NCBI RefSeq assembly: GCF_902364365.1
Contig: NZ_CABJDN010000001.1
Coordinates: 434,001 to 498,000, forward strand
DNA: 64,000 nucleotides
DNA from: Bacteroides intestinalis
GTDB lineage: Bacteria; Bacteroidota; Bacteroidia; Bacteroidales; Bacteroidaceae
Direction of reading: 5' to 3'
The notes below the pieces were generated by a model. The model did no database searches and was not told the DNA's origin. It saw only the letters and a program-made list of their open reading frames with translations. Below are positions 46,012 through 54,715 of the stretch, piece after piece (position 1 is the first letter of the stretch; the number at the start of each line of letters is the position of its first letter). The translations under genes were made by a program, and so were the position numbers.

Positions 46012-47310
46012 TTATAAGTAATCAATCACTGTACTCAGTTTAATTCCGTTGGATCCTTTGATCAGGATGGTTTTTCCATGAGGTTTATTCTTTTGTAAAG
46101 CTTCGATAACTGCCGAGGCATCCGGATAGGTCGGGAAGTTATGCTTTGCAGCAGCGAACTGATCGCCTACCAGCATTACTTCTTTAAAACCACATTCTGT
46201 CAGGAAGTCTGCAATCTTCTGATGTTCTTCCGGACCGTCCTTCCCCAATTCCCTCATATCTCCTAATATCAGCATTTTATTGTCGACCTCCATGTTGTGG
46301 AAGTTGCTGATTGAGGCCTGCATACTGGTAGGGTTAGCATTGTATGCATCAATAATCAATGTATTGTCTGCTGTCTGTTTTAGTTGCGAACGATTGTTTT
46401 GCGGAGTATATTCTTTTAAAGCGGCATCTATTTTTTCTGATTCTACATTAAAGAAGTGCCCGATAGTAACAGCAGCAAGTGCATTGGCGAAATTATATTC
46501 ACCGATTAGCTGTGTTTTCACTTCATGATGCTCACCGTCTTTGCCTGCTTTCCATTCAAAAGTCAGATAAGGCGAGTTGCCTGTAACATGTCCGTTGATG
46601 TATAATTCATCTGCACTTCCATAAGGAATCAGCTTCAATCCCCAAGCCATATTTCTCAGATATAAATTATCATGGTGGATGAAGATAGTAGAGTTTTTAC
46701 GCTCACGAAGGTAGTCATACAGTTCTCCTTTGGTTTTGATAACTCCTTCGAAAGAACCGAAACCTTCCAGATGTGCTTTACCCACATTCGTGATAATTCC
46801 ATAATCCGGTTCGGCGATCTCTACTAATTCCTTGATGTCGCCCGGATGGCTGGCGCCCATTTCTATGATGCCGAGGTCATGTTCCGCTTTCAGACGTAAC
46901 AGAGTGAGAGGGACCCCTATATGATTGTTCAGATTACCTTGCGTATAAAGTACGTTATATGTCTTTGAAAGAACAGCTGCAATCAATTCTTTGGTAGTGG
47001 TCTTTCCGTTGGTTCCTGTGATGCCGATAATACGTGTACCTATTTGACGGCGGTGATAATTGGCGAGTTCTTGCAGAGTGTGCAGGCAACTATCTACCAG
47101 TATATAATGTGGGTCTTCTACAGGTACATATTCGGCTTCATCTACTATAACGTAACTACTTCCCGATTCCAATGCTTTGACAGCAAAAGCGTTTCCATTG
47201 AAATTGTCACCTTTTAGTGCTATGAATAAAGAACCTTCAGGGCAGTTGCGGCTGTCCGTAGTCACACTGGTACATTCCAGAAATATCTTGTATAGGGTGG
47301 TGATATTCAT
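46012..47310 (-). CDS. murF: UDP-N-acetylmuramoyl-tripeptide--D-alanyl-D-alanine ligase
   Basis: The 432-residue Mur ligase adds D-Ala-D-Ala to the UDP-MurNAc tripeptide, the last cytoplasmic precursor step of peptidoglycan synthesis. The N-terminal UDP-binding domain has VTTDSRNCPEGSLFIALKG. The ATP loop is GITGTNGKTTTKELI (about 95-109). The central-domain marks are IIEMGASHPGDI and NVGKAHLEGFGS, and the C-terminal domain starts near NNRSQLKQTADNTLIIDAYNANP. Length is normal. It stands alone rather than in a dcw cluster. A minus-strand -7 box TATCTTTG lies at 47367-47360. Confidence 0.96.
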   Translation of the reverse strand: MNITTLYKIFLECTSVTTDSRNCPEGSLFIALKGDNFNGNAFAVKALESGSSYVIVDEAEYVPVEDPHYILVDSCLHTLQELANYHRRQIGTRIIGITGTNGKTTTKELIAAVLSKTYNVLYTQGNLNNHIGVPLTLLRLKAEHDLGIIEMGASHPGDIKELVEIAEPDYGIITNVGKAHLEGFGSFEGVIKTKGELYDYLRERKNSTIFIHHDNLYLRNMAWGLKLIPYGSADELYINGHVTGNSPYLTFEWKAGKDGEHHEVKTQLIGEYNFANALAAVTIGHFFNVESEKIDAALKEYTPQNNRSQLKQTADNTLIIDAYNANPTSMQASISNFHNMEVDNKMLILGDMRELGKDGPEEHQKIADFLTECGFKEVMLVGDQFAAAKHNFPTYPDASAVIEALQKNKPHGKTILIKGSNGIKLSTVIDYL

Positions 47311-47409
47311 AACTATCTCCTTTTTAAAACGTTGTTATTTTCTGTTCTCTAAAACGTTGCAAAGATAGATATTCTCCGCTACAGTGATACATTTGCAATG
47401 AAAATGTTT

Positions 47410-49383
47410 TTATTCTTTCAAAGGTAAAATCAGAATAAAACGGGAACCTGTGGTGTAGGTTGAATCAATAGTCAGGCTACCCCCCATTTTCTTCGCAATT
47501 AGGCGGCTGAGGGCAAGCCCTAATCCGGTACCCTTTGAAAATGTATCTAACTTGGCAAATCGTTCGAACACAAAATCTTGTTTGTCTTGGGGAATGCCAA
47601 TGCCGGTGTCGGTGATGCAAATCATGATTTGCTTTTGTTTGGAAAGAATGCGCCAGCTAAGTGCAATGCTGCCTTCCTCTGTAAATCTTGCCGCATTGTG
47701 AAGCAAATGTAATACTACCTGTCCAAGACGTGTCGGATTTGTATGCAGATAGAGTTCGCTCTGTTCCGGTTGATAAGAAAGAACGACTCCGGGTTTAACC
47801 AAACCTTTTGCACGTTCCATCCATTGTAGACAAAGTTCATTTAGCTCACTCTTTGTGTCGATAGGGATGGTAGTGCCACTATCAAGACTGGATAATTCCA
47901 ATACGTCGTCTACTAATTGAAGCAGATGATTACTGCCTTGCTCGATGATAGTTGTATATTCTTTCGATTCTTCGTCTTCTTCAGAGATCTTGCTACTGAG
48001 TATTTGCGAGAAACCAACTATGGAATTGAGTGGTGTACGTATCTCATGGCTCATATTCTGTATGAATTCAGTTTTCATACGGCTGGCACTCTGTTCTGCA
48101 TCTTTAGCACGGCGTAGAACTTTATTCAGCCGGGTTTCGCGAAAAAACATAATGCCGACAATTACTACTATGATGCATAATAGAATGATGATACGCCAGC
48201 GTGTTTCTAATTGTATTTCCTGATTTTTCTGTATTAACTCCTTATTCTCCAAATTCAGATGTTCCATTCCCAAAATGGTTGCGAACTCTCCTACAGCTAT
48301 GTCTTCCTGGGCGCTATTCAGTGAATCACTGAGTTCAAAAGCTTTTTCATAACTCTCAATAGCTTTCTGGTAGTCTTTTTTAGCAGTATAAATAGACCCG
48401 CGTGTGCGATATAGTGTAGGGGTGATAAATCCACTCTGGCTAAGCTTTTCAAAGGCTTGCTGGAATACATCCAGGGCTTTATCGTATTCACCGGTTTCTA
48501 TGTAATAATTGGTTTCAATTTCCAGTAGATTAGTGGCACGCTTAATGCGTAATTCTGTATTCTTGTTGAAAAGTTGTGTGGTTTCTTTTAATGTTTCCCG
48601 AGCTTTGACCATATCTTTGGTATGAATGTAATAACGGAGTAGTCCGCATAGATAAGCTCCCTGGTTTAGTTCATTACCTATATACAATTTACTTTCTTCA
48701 AGAGCTTCCCAAGCCTTTTTCGGTTCATTGGTACGGAGGTAGCAGTTACTTAATTCAAGATATTTATTTGTCAGATTATACTTATTTAGATTATATTTTA
48801 ATGTGAGATCTATCAGTTTTTGTGCATATACAGTGGCTTGCTTATAGAGTTCTTTACTCTGATAGATACGTAATAGTGCCTGATAACAATTCTGCATGCC
48901 ATCGATTTCTTTTCGGCTTTCCGACTCTTGTTGCATCTTGTTGGCTTCATAGAGAGCCAGGTTTAATTTCTTTTGTCTTGTATAGTAAGTTATGAGGCGG
49001 TTGCCCCAGGCAAAATAATAATATTGGGGCTGATTGGTTTTCCGGGCAAAGTCTTTAATCATATTGGTATATAATATCAGACTGTCTTCTTGACCTTCAA
49101 AGAACGGGCTGAAATAAAAATGGTCCGTTTTGCTGGAGATGGCGACTGCCTGCATTCGTATATCTCCTTTTTCTTTGGCCATAAGAAAGAGGGTATCAAG
49201 CATTTGCATGACAGAGGGAGATTTGATTTCTGCCTTGCAATGTTGATAGTATACAAACAATGTACTGTCTACATGATACTTTTCTTGTTCGCTTGTTTCT
49301 TGTCCGTAAAGTCGCCACGGAATAAGCAACCAGAAAAAGAGTACGAAAGGAGAGGTCAATCTGCCTATCTTGTATATTTTCAT
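47410..49383 (-). CDS. TPR-sensor histidine kinase
   Basis: The 657-residue protein has a signal peptide or N-terminal membrane anchor (PFVLFFWLLIPWRLYG). A periplasmic domain of about six TPR-like repeats follows (about 60-370; for example IYTAKKDYQKAIESYEKAFE), then a transmembrane helix near 394-412 (IIILLCIIVVIVGIMFF). HisKA has FIQNMSHEIRTPLNSI with the phospho-accepting His near residue 445. HATPase has NAARFTEEGSI, ITDTGIGIP and GTGLGLALSRLIAKKMGG. There is no receiver or DNA-binding domain and no response-regulator gene next to it. Ligand and partner are unknown. Confidence 0.93.
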   Translation of the reverse strand: MKIYKIGRLTSPFVLFFWLLIPWRLYGQETSEQEKYHVDSTLFVYYQHCKAEIKSPSVMQMLDTLFLMAKEKGDIRMQAVAISSKTDHFYFSPFFEGQEDSLILYTNMIKDFARKTNQPQYYYFAWGNRLITYYTRQKKLNLALYEANKMQQESESRKEIDGMQNCYQALLRIYQSKELYKQATVYAQKLIDLTLKYNLNKYNLTNKYLELSNCYLRTNEPKKAWEALEESKLYIGNELNQGAYLCGLLRYYIHTKDMVKARETLKETTQLFNKNTELRIKRATNLLEIETNYYIETGEYDKALDVFQQAFEKLSQSGFITPTLYRTRGSIYTAKKDYQKAIESYEKAFELSDSLNSAQEDIAVGEFATILGMEHLNLENKELIQKNQEIQLETRWRIIILLCIIVVIVGIMFFRETRLNKVLRRAKDAEQSASRMKTEFIQNMSHEIRTPLNSIVGFSQILSSKISEEDEESKEYTTIIEQGSNHLLQLVDDVLELSSLDSGTTIPIDTKSELNELCLQWMERAKGLVKPGVVLSYQPEQSELYLHTNPTRLGQVVLHLLHNAARFTEEGSIALSWRILSKQKQIMICITDTGIGIPQDKQDFVFERFAKLDTFSKGTGLGLALSRLIAKKMGGSLTIDSTYTTGSRFILILPLKE

Positions 49384-49508
49384 AGTTTACTACTTTTATC
49401 TGTTAGTTGACAATCCTGAGCAAAGTTAATTTGTTTTTTTATATTTTATAGGATTATGCTGACCTTTTTTGTTTACATTTGCAAAGTATAAACGAAAAAG
49501 GACTATCC

Positions 49509-50375
49509 ATGGAAACATTATCTTCTAAATATATCAATGTCAACGGTTCTTTACTCGACCTTTCTGTACCCTGCGTTATGGGAATATTGAATATTACCCC
49601 TGATTCTTTCTATGCTGGTTCACGTATGCAAACTGAAGCTGAAATAGCTGCACGGGCGCAACAGATATTGGATGAAGGTGCCGGGATTATAGATATCGGT
49701 GCATATTCTTCCCGCCCGAATGCAGAAAACGTTTCTCCCCGTGAAGAAATGGAACGTTTACGCATGGGATTGGAAATCTTGCGTAAAACACACCCCGGAG
49801 CTGTTATTTCTGTTGATACCTTCAGGGCAGATGTGGCACGGATGTGTGTGGAGGAGTATGGAGTAGCAATTATCAACGATATTGCTGCCGGAGAGATGGA
49901 TACGGATATGTTTCGTACAGTGGCCGAACTGAATGTACCTTACATTATGATGCATATGCAGGGAACTCCGCAGAATATGCAGCAACATCCACACTACGAT
50001 GATCTTCTGAAAGAGGTGTTTTTGTATTTTGCGCAAAAGGTGCAGCAGTTACGTGACCTGGGTATGAAGGATATCATTCTTGATCCGGGGTTTGGATTCG
50101 GCAAAACTGTGGAGCATAACTATGAACTCCTTGCACATCTCGAAGAGTTTCGTGTTTTTGAATTGCCTTTGTTGGTAGGCGTTTCCCGTAAGTCCATGAT
50201 TTATCGCTTATTGGGTAACACTCCGCAGGATGCATTGAACGGAACAACGGTACTTGATACTATTTGCCTGTTGAAAGGAGCTGATATCCTCCGGGTACAT
50301 GATGTACGCGAAGCCGTAGAAACAGTGAAGATTGTGGAGGCAATGCGGAAAAATAGTGATAAGGTGATAGAGTGA
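49509..50375 (+). CDS. folP: Dihydropteroate synthase
   Basis: The ATG at 49509 (288 residues) is preferred over an in-frame TTG at 49479, which would overlap the candidate -7 box TACATTTG (49474-49481). The enzyme joins p-aminobenzoate to dihydropterin pyrophosphate in folate synthesis. Signatures are VMGILNITPDSFYAGS (pterin site), GAGIIDIGAYSSRPNAENVS, NDIAAGEMD, MHMQGTPQNMQ, DPGFGFGKT and GVSRKSMI. It lies 59 nt upstream of cdaA, the usual Bacteroidota arrangement. The stop region contains GTGATAAGTGAT words like the repeat elsewhere in the window. Confidence 0.95.
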   Translation: METLSSKYINVNGSLLDLSVPCVMGILNITPDSFYAGSRMQTEAEIAARAQQILDEGAGIIDIGAYSSRPNAENVSPREEMERLRMGLEILRKTHPGAVISVDTFRADVARMCVEEYGVAIINDIAAGEMDTDMFRTVAELNVPYIMMHMQGTPQNMQQHPHYDDLLKEVFLYFAQKVQQLRDLGMKDIILDPGFGFGKTVEHNYELLAHLEEFRVFELPLLVGVSRKSMIYRLLGNTPQDALNGTTVLDTICLLKGADILRVHDVREAVETVKIVEAMRKNSDKVIE

Positions 50376-50434
50376 TAAGTGATATAAGGAAAGTCACTTA
50401 GCTCATAAAACATAATTCATAAATCATAATTCTT

Positions 50435-51199
50435 ATGTTTTTTGATATTGGAGTAAAAGATATTATTGACGTTCTTCTGGTTGCATTTCTGCTTTACTAT
50501 ACGTATAAGTTGATGAAAGCTTCCGGTTCTATCAATGTGTTTACAGGTATCCTGATATTCATATTGATCTGGTTGGTAGTGTCACAGGTATTGGAGATGA
50601 AACTGCTCGGTTCCATCTTTGATAAATTGGTGAGTGTAGGAGTAGTAGCACTTATTATCCTCTTCCAGGATGAGATACGGCGCTTTTTGTTGACGCTTGG
50701 TTCACACCAGCATGCCAGTGCTTTGGTACGTTTCTTTACCGGGAATAAAAAAGAAAATATGCAGCACGATGAAATCATGCCGGTGGTCATGGCATGTATC
50801 AGTATGGGCAAACAGAAAGTGGGAGCCTTGATTGTGATTGAACATAACTTCCCTTTGGATGATGTGGTGCGTACGGGTGAAATTATCAATGCTGATATTA
50901 ACCAGCGTCTGATAGAGAATATATTTTTTAAGAACAGCCCTTTGCATGACGGCGCAATGGTTATCAGTAAAGGTCGTATAAAGGCAGCGGGATGTATTTT
51001 ACCGGTATCGCATAATCTGGATATACCGAAGGAACTGGGATTACGCCATCGTGCAGCGATGGGAATTTCTCAGGAATCTGATGCACTTGCCATTATTGTT
51101 TCCGAAGAAACCGGATCCATTTCTGTAGCCTATAAGGGGCAATTCCACTTACGTTTGAATGCGGAAGAGCTGGAAAGCCTGTTGACAAAAGAAAATTAG
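50435..51199 (+). CDS. cdaA: Diadenylate cyclase CdaA
   Basis: The 254-residue membrane enzyme makes cyclic di-AMP from two ATP. Three N-terminal transmembrane segments (within about 8-78) are followed by the DAC domain with DGA at 172-174 and RHR at 204-206, both needed for catalysis, and GISQESDALAIIVSEETGSIS after it. Cyclic di-AMP governs potassium and osmotic balance and wall homeostasis. No CdaR gene follows, in contrast to Firmicutes. It is probably co-transcribed with folP. Confidence 0.95.
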   Translation: MFFDIGVKDIIDVLLVAFLLYYTYKLMKASGSINVFTGILIFILIWLVVSQVLEMKLLGSIFDKLVSVGVVALIILFQDEIRRFLLTLGSHQHASALVRFFTGNKKENMQHDEIMPVVMACISMGKQKVGALIVIEHNFPLDDVVRTGEIINADINQRLIENIFFKNSPLHDGAMVISKGRIKAAGCILPVSHNLDIPKELGLRHRAAMGISQESDALAIIVSEETGSISVAYKGQFHLRLNAEELESLLTKEN

Positions 51200-51297
51200 T
51201 TTCAGGTGTGACAAAATGATACTAAGTAGCGTCTTATATACTGAAAAACAGAACTTATATAAAGAACATATTATTAGCAATCTTAAAAAACAGAAAG

Positions 51298-52836
51298 ATG
51301 GATAGACGGAATTTCTTACGGATGGGGAGTCTGGCAGTATTAGGTTCGCTGGCTGCTCCGTCGCTTGCCTTGCCTGATACGGTACGGGGAGCTTTGGGAG
51401 GAACGGATAACAAATCTGCCGTAGCTGCGGCTATGAACCATTTTGGTGTGACAGAGGCAGACCTGAAGAAGGTGCTGACTGCTGCACTTGAAAAAGGTGG
51501 AGATTATGCGGATCTTTATTTTGAACACTCTTTTAACAATGCTGTAGCCCTGATGGATGGCAAAGTGAACAATTGTAGTTCAAATATTGACTTCGGTATG
51601 GGTGTGCGTGTATTAGCCGGTGATCAAAGCGGTTATGCTTATGTAGAAGGTGTAACGTTGGAAGAAATGTTGCGTGCCGCACGTACGGCTGCCCGTATTG
51701 CTTCTTCCGGTAAGGCCGGAAAGCCTGTTGCATTTAAGGAGAAGACGATTGAAAGAGACCGTTATTCTGTAGTTACTCCTTGGGAAGAAGTGAGCCTGAA
51801 GGAGAAAATGCCTTATCTGCAAAAACTGAATGATAAAGTATTTGCGTTGGATAATCGTGTACGTAAGGTACAGGCTTCTTTGAGCGACAACACAACACAT
51901 GTGCTGTTCTGTAATTCAGAAGGTGTGACTTACTATGATTACCGTCCGATGGTATCCTATATGGCTTTCTGTATTATGGAAGAGAACGGACGTATGGAAA
52001 ATAACTACGCTACCCGTTCCTATCGTAAAGGCTTTGAGTTTATGACGGATGATATCATCGAAGTGATAGCCCGCGAAGTGGTAGATAATACAGCAATCAT
52101 GTTTAAAGCCATTAAGCCTAAAGGTGGCGAACTCCCTGTGGTGATGGCATCTGGCGGTTCGGGCATTTTGTTGCACGAAGCTATCGGACATGCGTTTGAA
52201 GCTGATTTCAACCGTAAGAATGTTTCTATCTTTGCCGATCAGTTGAACAAGAAAGTATGTAATGAACATATCAGTGTGGTAGATGACGGTACGATTCCTT
52301 TCAATCGTGGTTCTGTAAACTTCGATGATGAGGGTATAGAAGGACAAAAGACTTATATCGTGAAGGATGGCGTATTGACCAGCTATCTGCACGACCGTAT
52401 CAGCTCAAAACATTACGGTGTGGCTCCTACCGGAAACGGACGTCGCGATACTTTCCGTAATGTACCTATTCCTCGTATGCGTGCCACGTATATGGAAGCC
52501 GGAGATATGAAGGAAGAAGATATCATTTCTACTGTAAAGAACGGTATCTATGCACAGCAGTTCACCAATGGACAGGTACAGATTGGTGCTGGTGACTTTA
52601 CGTTCTTCGTGAAATTCGGTTATATGATTGAAGACGGTAAGCTGACGCAGCCTGTCAAAGATATCAATATTATCGGTAACGGACCGAAAGCATTGGCAGA
52701 CATCACGATGGTGGCAAGCAATGACCAGATCGATAACGGTACGTGGACATGCGGTAAGGACGGACAATCTTGTCCGGTGACTTGCGGTATGCCTTCGGCT
52801 TTAGTAAGTAAATTAACTGTAGGAGGAGAAAACTGA
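51298..52836 (+). CDS. tldD: TldD-family metalloprotease with Tat-like signal
   Basis: The 512-residue protein has the zinc motif HEAIGH at 293-298 (H293, E294, H298). It is the catalytic partner of TldE/PmbA; the pair degrades unfolded peptides and matures some peptide products. It starts MDRRNFLRMGSLAVLGSL, a twin-arginine-like signal (RRNFLR) before a hydrophobic stretch to ALPD. This suggests export, unlike the cytoplasmic enzyme of E. coli. It overlaps pmbA in TGATG, and the strong AGGAGG just inside its 3' end serves pmbA. Confidence 0.92.
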   Translation: MDRRNFLRMGSLAVLGSLAAPSLALPDTVRGALGGTDNKSAVAAAMNHFGVTEADLKKVLTAALEKGGDYADLYFEHSFNNAVALMDGKVNNCSSNIDFGMGVRVLAGDQSGYAYVEGVTLEEMLRAARTAARIASSGKAGKPVAFKEKTIERDRYSVVTPWEEVSLKEKMPYLQKLNDKVFALDNRVRKVQASLSDNTTHVLFCNSEGVTYYDYRPMVSYMAFCIMEENGRMENNYATRSYRKGFEFMTDDIIEVIAREVVDNTAIMFKAIKPKGGELPVVMASGGSGILLHEAIGHAFEADFNRKNVSIFADQLNKKVCNEHISVVDDGTIPFNRGSVNFDDEGIEGQKTYIVKDGVLTSYLHDRISSKHYGVAPTGNGRRDTFRNVPIPRMRATYMEAGDMKEEDIISTVKNGIYAQQFTNGQVQIGAGDFTFFVKFGYMIEDGKLTQPVKDINIIGNGPKALADITMVASNDQIDNGTWTCGKDGQSCPVTCGMPSALVSKLTVGGEN

Positions 52837-54155
52837 TGATAACAGATAATAATAAAAAACTGGCTCAATGGGCGATGGATTTCGCTCTGAAGAATGGTTG
52901 TCAGGCAGCCAAAGTTGTATTGTATGCCAATTCAAACACTTCTTTCGAATTGCGTGACGCTAAGATGGATCGTCTGCAACAAGCTTCTGAAAGTGGTATG
53001 GGAATCAATGTATACGTAGACGGACGTTACGGTAATTATTCTACCAACCGTCTGGATAAGAAAGAACTTGAAACGTTTATCAAGAATGGTATCGAGTCTA
53101 CCCGTTATTTGGCTCCGGATGAATTCCGTGTATTGGCAGATCCTGCCCGCTACTATACAGGTGGGAAACCCGATTTGCAGATGTTCGATGATAAGATCTT
53201 CGGTGTTAATCCGGATGATAAAGTAGCTTTGGCCCGTGCTGCCGCTGAGGAGGCTATGGGCAAGAATGACCGCATCATTTCAGTAGAGACCTCATACAGT
53301 GATGGTGAGAATGCTTCTTACCGTCTGATGAGTAATGGTTTTGAGGGTGAATCCAAATCAACTTGGTATTCAGTTTCTGCCAGTGTAGCCATCAGAGGTG
53401 AGGGTGAAGCCCGCCCGTCTGATTATTGGTATGGAAGCTCTCTGTTCTATGATAAATTGCCTAAAACAGATATCGGTTCAGTAGCATTGGAACGTGTATT
53501 GCGTAAATTGGGACAGAAGAAAGCTAAGTCCGGTAAATATACAATGGTGGTTGATCCTATAAATTCGGGACGTATGCTGAGCCCTGTGTTGAGCGCTCTT
53601 TATGGCTCCTCTTTGCAGCAAAAGAACTCTTTCCTGATTGATAAACTGGATCAGAAAGTATTCTCGGATAAGCTGACCGTAATGGATGATCCGCACGTGA
53701 TAGGTGCCAACGGTTCACGTTACTTCGACAATGAAGGTGTGGCAACGGAACACCGTCCGATTTTTGAAAATGGTGTGTTGAAGACTTACTTCTTTGATAC
53801 TTATAATGCCAAGAAGATGGGTGTAGCTCCTACTATTAGCGGTCCGTCACGTCTGGTACTTACTCCGGGTGACAAAGATCTTAATGGCTTAATTGCTGAT
53901 GTAGCGAATGGTATCCTTGTTACCGGCCTGAATGGTGGTAACAGCAATAGCAACACAGGTGACTTTTCTTACGGTATTGAAGGATTCCTCATAGAGAATG
54001 GTAAGTTGACGCAGCCTGTCAATGAAATGAATGTTACCGGAAACTTCCTGACGCTGTGGAATTCGTTGGCGGCTATCGGTAATGATGCCCGTACGGATCG
54101 TAGCTGGTTAGTTCCTTCATTAGTGTTTGAAGGAGTTGATTTCAGTGGACTTTAA
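52836..54155 (+). CDS. pmbA: PmbA/TldE-family protein
   Basis: The 439-residue partner of TldD starts in a TGATG overlap with it and has a good ribosome site (AGGAGG, about 52821-52826). PmbA family marks are GMGINVYVDGRYGNYSTN (about 51-68), SYSDGENASYRLMSNGFEG and the C-terminal GGNSNSNTGDFSYGIEGF. It lacks the HExxxH motif, as expected for TldE. It has no signal peptide although the TldD next to it carries a Tat-like one, so co-localisation is a question. Confidence 0.92.
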   Translation: MITDNNKKLAQWAMDFALKNGCQAAKVVLYANSNTSFELRDAKMDRLQQASESGMGINVYVDGRYGNYSTNRLDKKELETFIKNGIESTRYLAPDEFRVLADPARYYTGGKPDLQMFDDKIFGVNPDDKVALARAAAEEAMGKNDRIISVETSYSDGENASYRLMSNGFEGESKSTWYSVSASVAIRGEGEARPSDYWYGSSLFYDKLPKTDIGSVALERVLRKLGQKKAKSGKYTMVVDPINSGRMLSPVLSALYGSSLQQKNSFLIDKLDQKVFSDKLTVMDDPHVIGANGSRYFDNEGVATEHRPIFENGVLKTYFFDTYNAKKMGVAPTISGPSRLVLTPGDKDLNGLIADVANGILVTGLNGGNSNSNTGDFSYGIEGFLIENGKLTQPVNEMNVTGNFLTLWNSLAAIGNDARTDRSWLVPSLVFEGVDFSGL

Positions 54156-54172
54156 AGATTCTAAATAAAAGA

Positions 54173-54214
54173 AATCCCGCTTTTCTATGGTGTTTATCAC
54201 GGAAAAGCGGGATT
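54173..54214 (+). terminator. Terminator after pmbA
   Basis: The stem AATCCCGCTTTTC (54173-54185) with GAAAAGCGGGATT (54202-54214) is 13 bp and perfect, followed by AATTAATAAT. The T-run is weak, but the stem is strong. It also lies just 16 nt before the next ATG. Confidence 0.7.
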
Positions 54215-54230
54215 AATTAATAATATAGGT

Positions 54231-54695
54231 ATGAAAGCAATTGACTGGATAAATCATCTTAATATGAGTCGCCATCCTGAGGGTGGATATTACAAAGAAA
54301 TATTCCGTTCCGAAAAACTGGTTGATAACGATAAATCAGCCATGACCTCCATTTATTATCTGTTGGAAAATGAAGATAAATCAGCTTTCCACAGACTGAC
54401 TTCCCCCGAAGTATGGTACTACCATGCGGGATATCCCCTGATGCTACATGTGATCCATCCCGATGGTAGATTAGTTACTCACTTGATGACTGCTGACTTT
54501 TCGGGCGAACAGCAGGTTGCCATTGAACCCGGATGTTGGTTTGCTGCTGAGTTGCCTTCGCATTTCGGATATGCATTGGTCAGTTGTGCTGTTGCTCCCG
54601 GTTTTACCTTCGATGATTTTGAATTGGGTACGTTCGATCGTTTATCGAAACTTTACCCGGATCATGAAGATTTGCTAAAACGGTTGTGTCAATAA
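54231..54695 (+). CDS. Cupin_5 (DUF985) family protein
   Basis: The 154-residue cytoplasmic protein starts with IDWINHLNMSRHPEGGYYKE, a family-typical opening. SAMTSIYYLLENEDKSAFHRL and SPEVWYYHAGYPLMLHVI follow, then VAIEPGCWFAAEL and CAVAPGFTFDDFE. This is a small single cupin barrel with conserved His and Glu residues in place for a metal or sugar ligand. Function is not established. It is a single gene after the pmbA terminator, convergent with the CMD fusion gene. Confidence 0.9.
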   Translation: MKAIDWINHLNMSRHPEGGYYKEIFRSEKLVDNDKSAMTSIYYLLENEDKSAFHRLTSPEVWYYHAGYPLMLHVIHPDGRLVTHLMTADFSGEQQVAIEPGCWFAAELPSHFGYALVSCAVAPGFTFDDFELGTFDRLSKLYPDHEDLLKRLCQ

Positions 54696-54715
54696 AGGAT
54701 TTATGGTAAGAAGTA

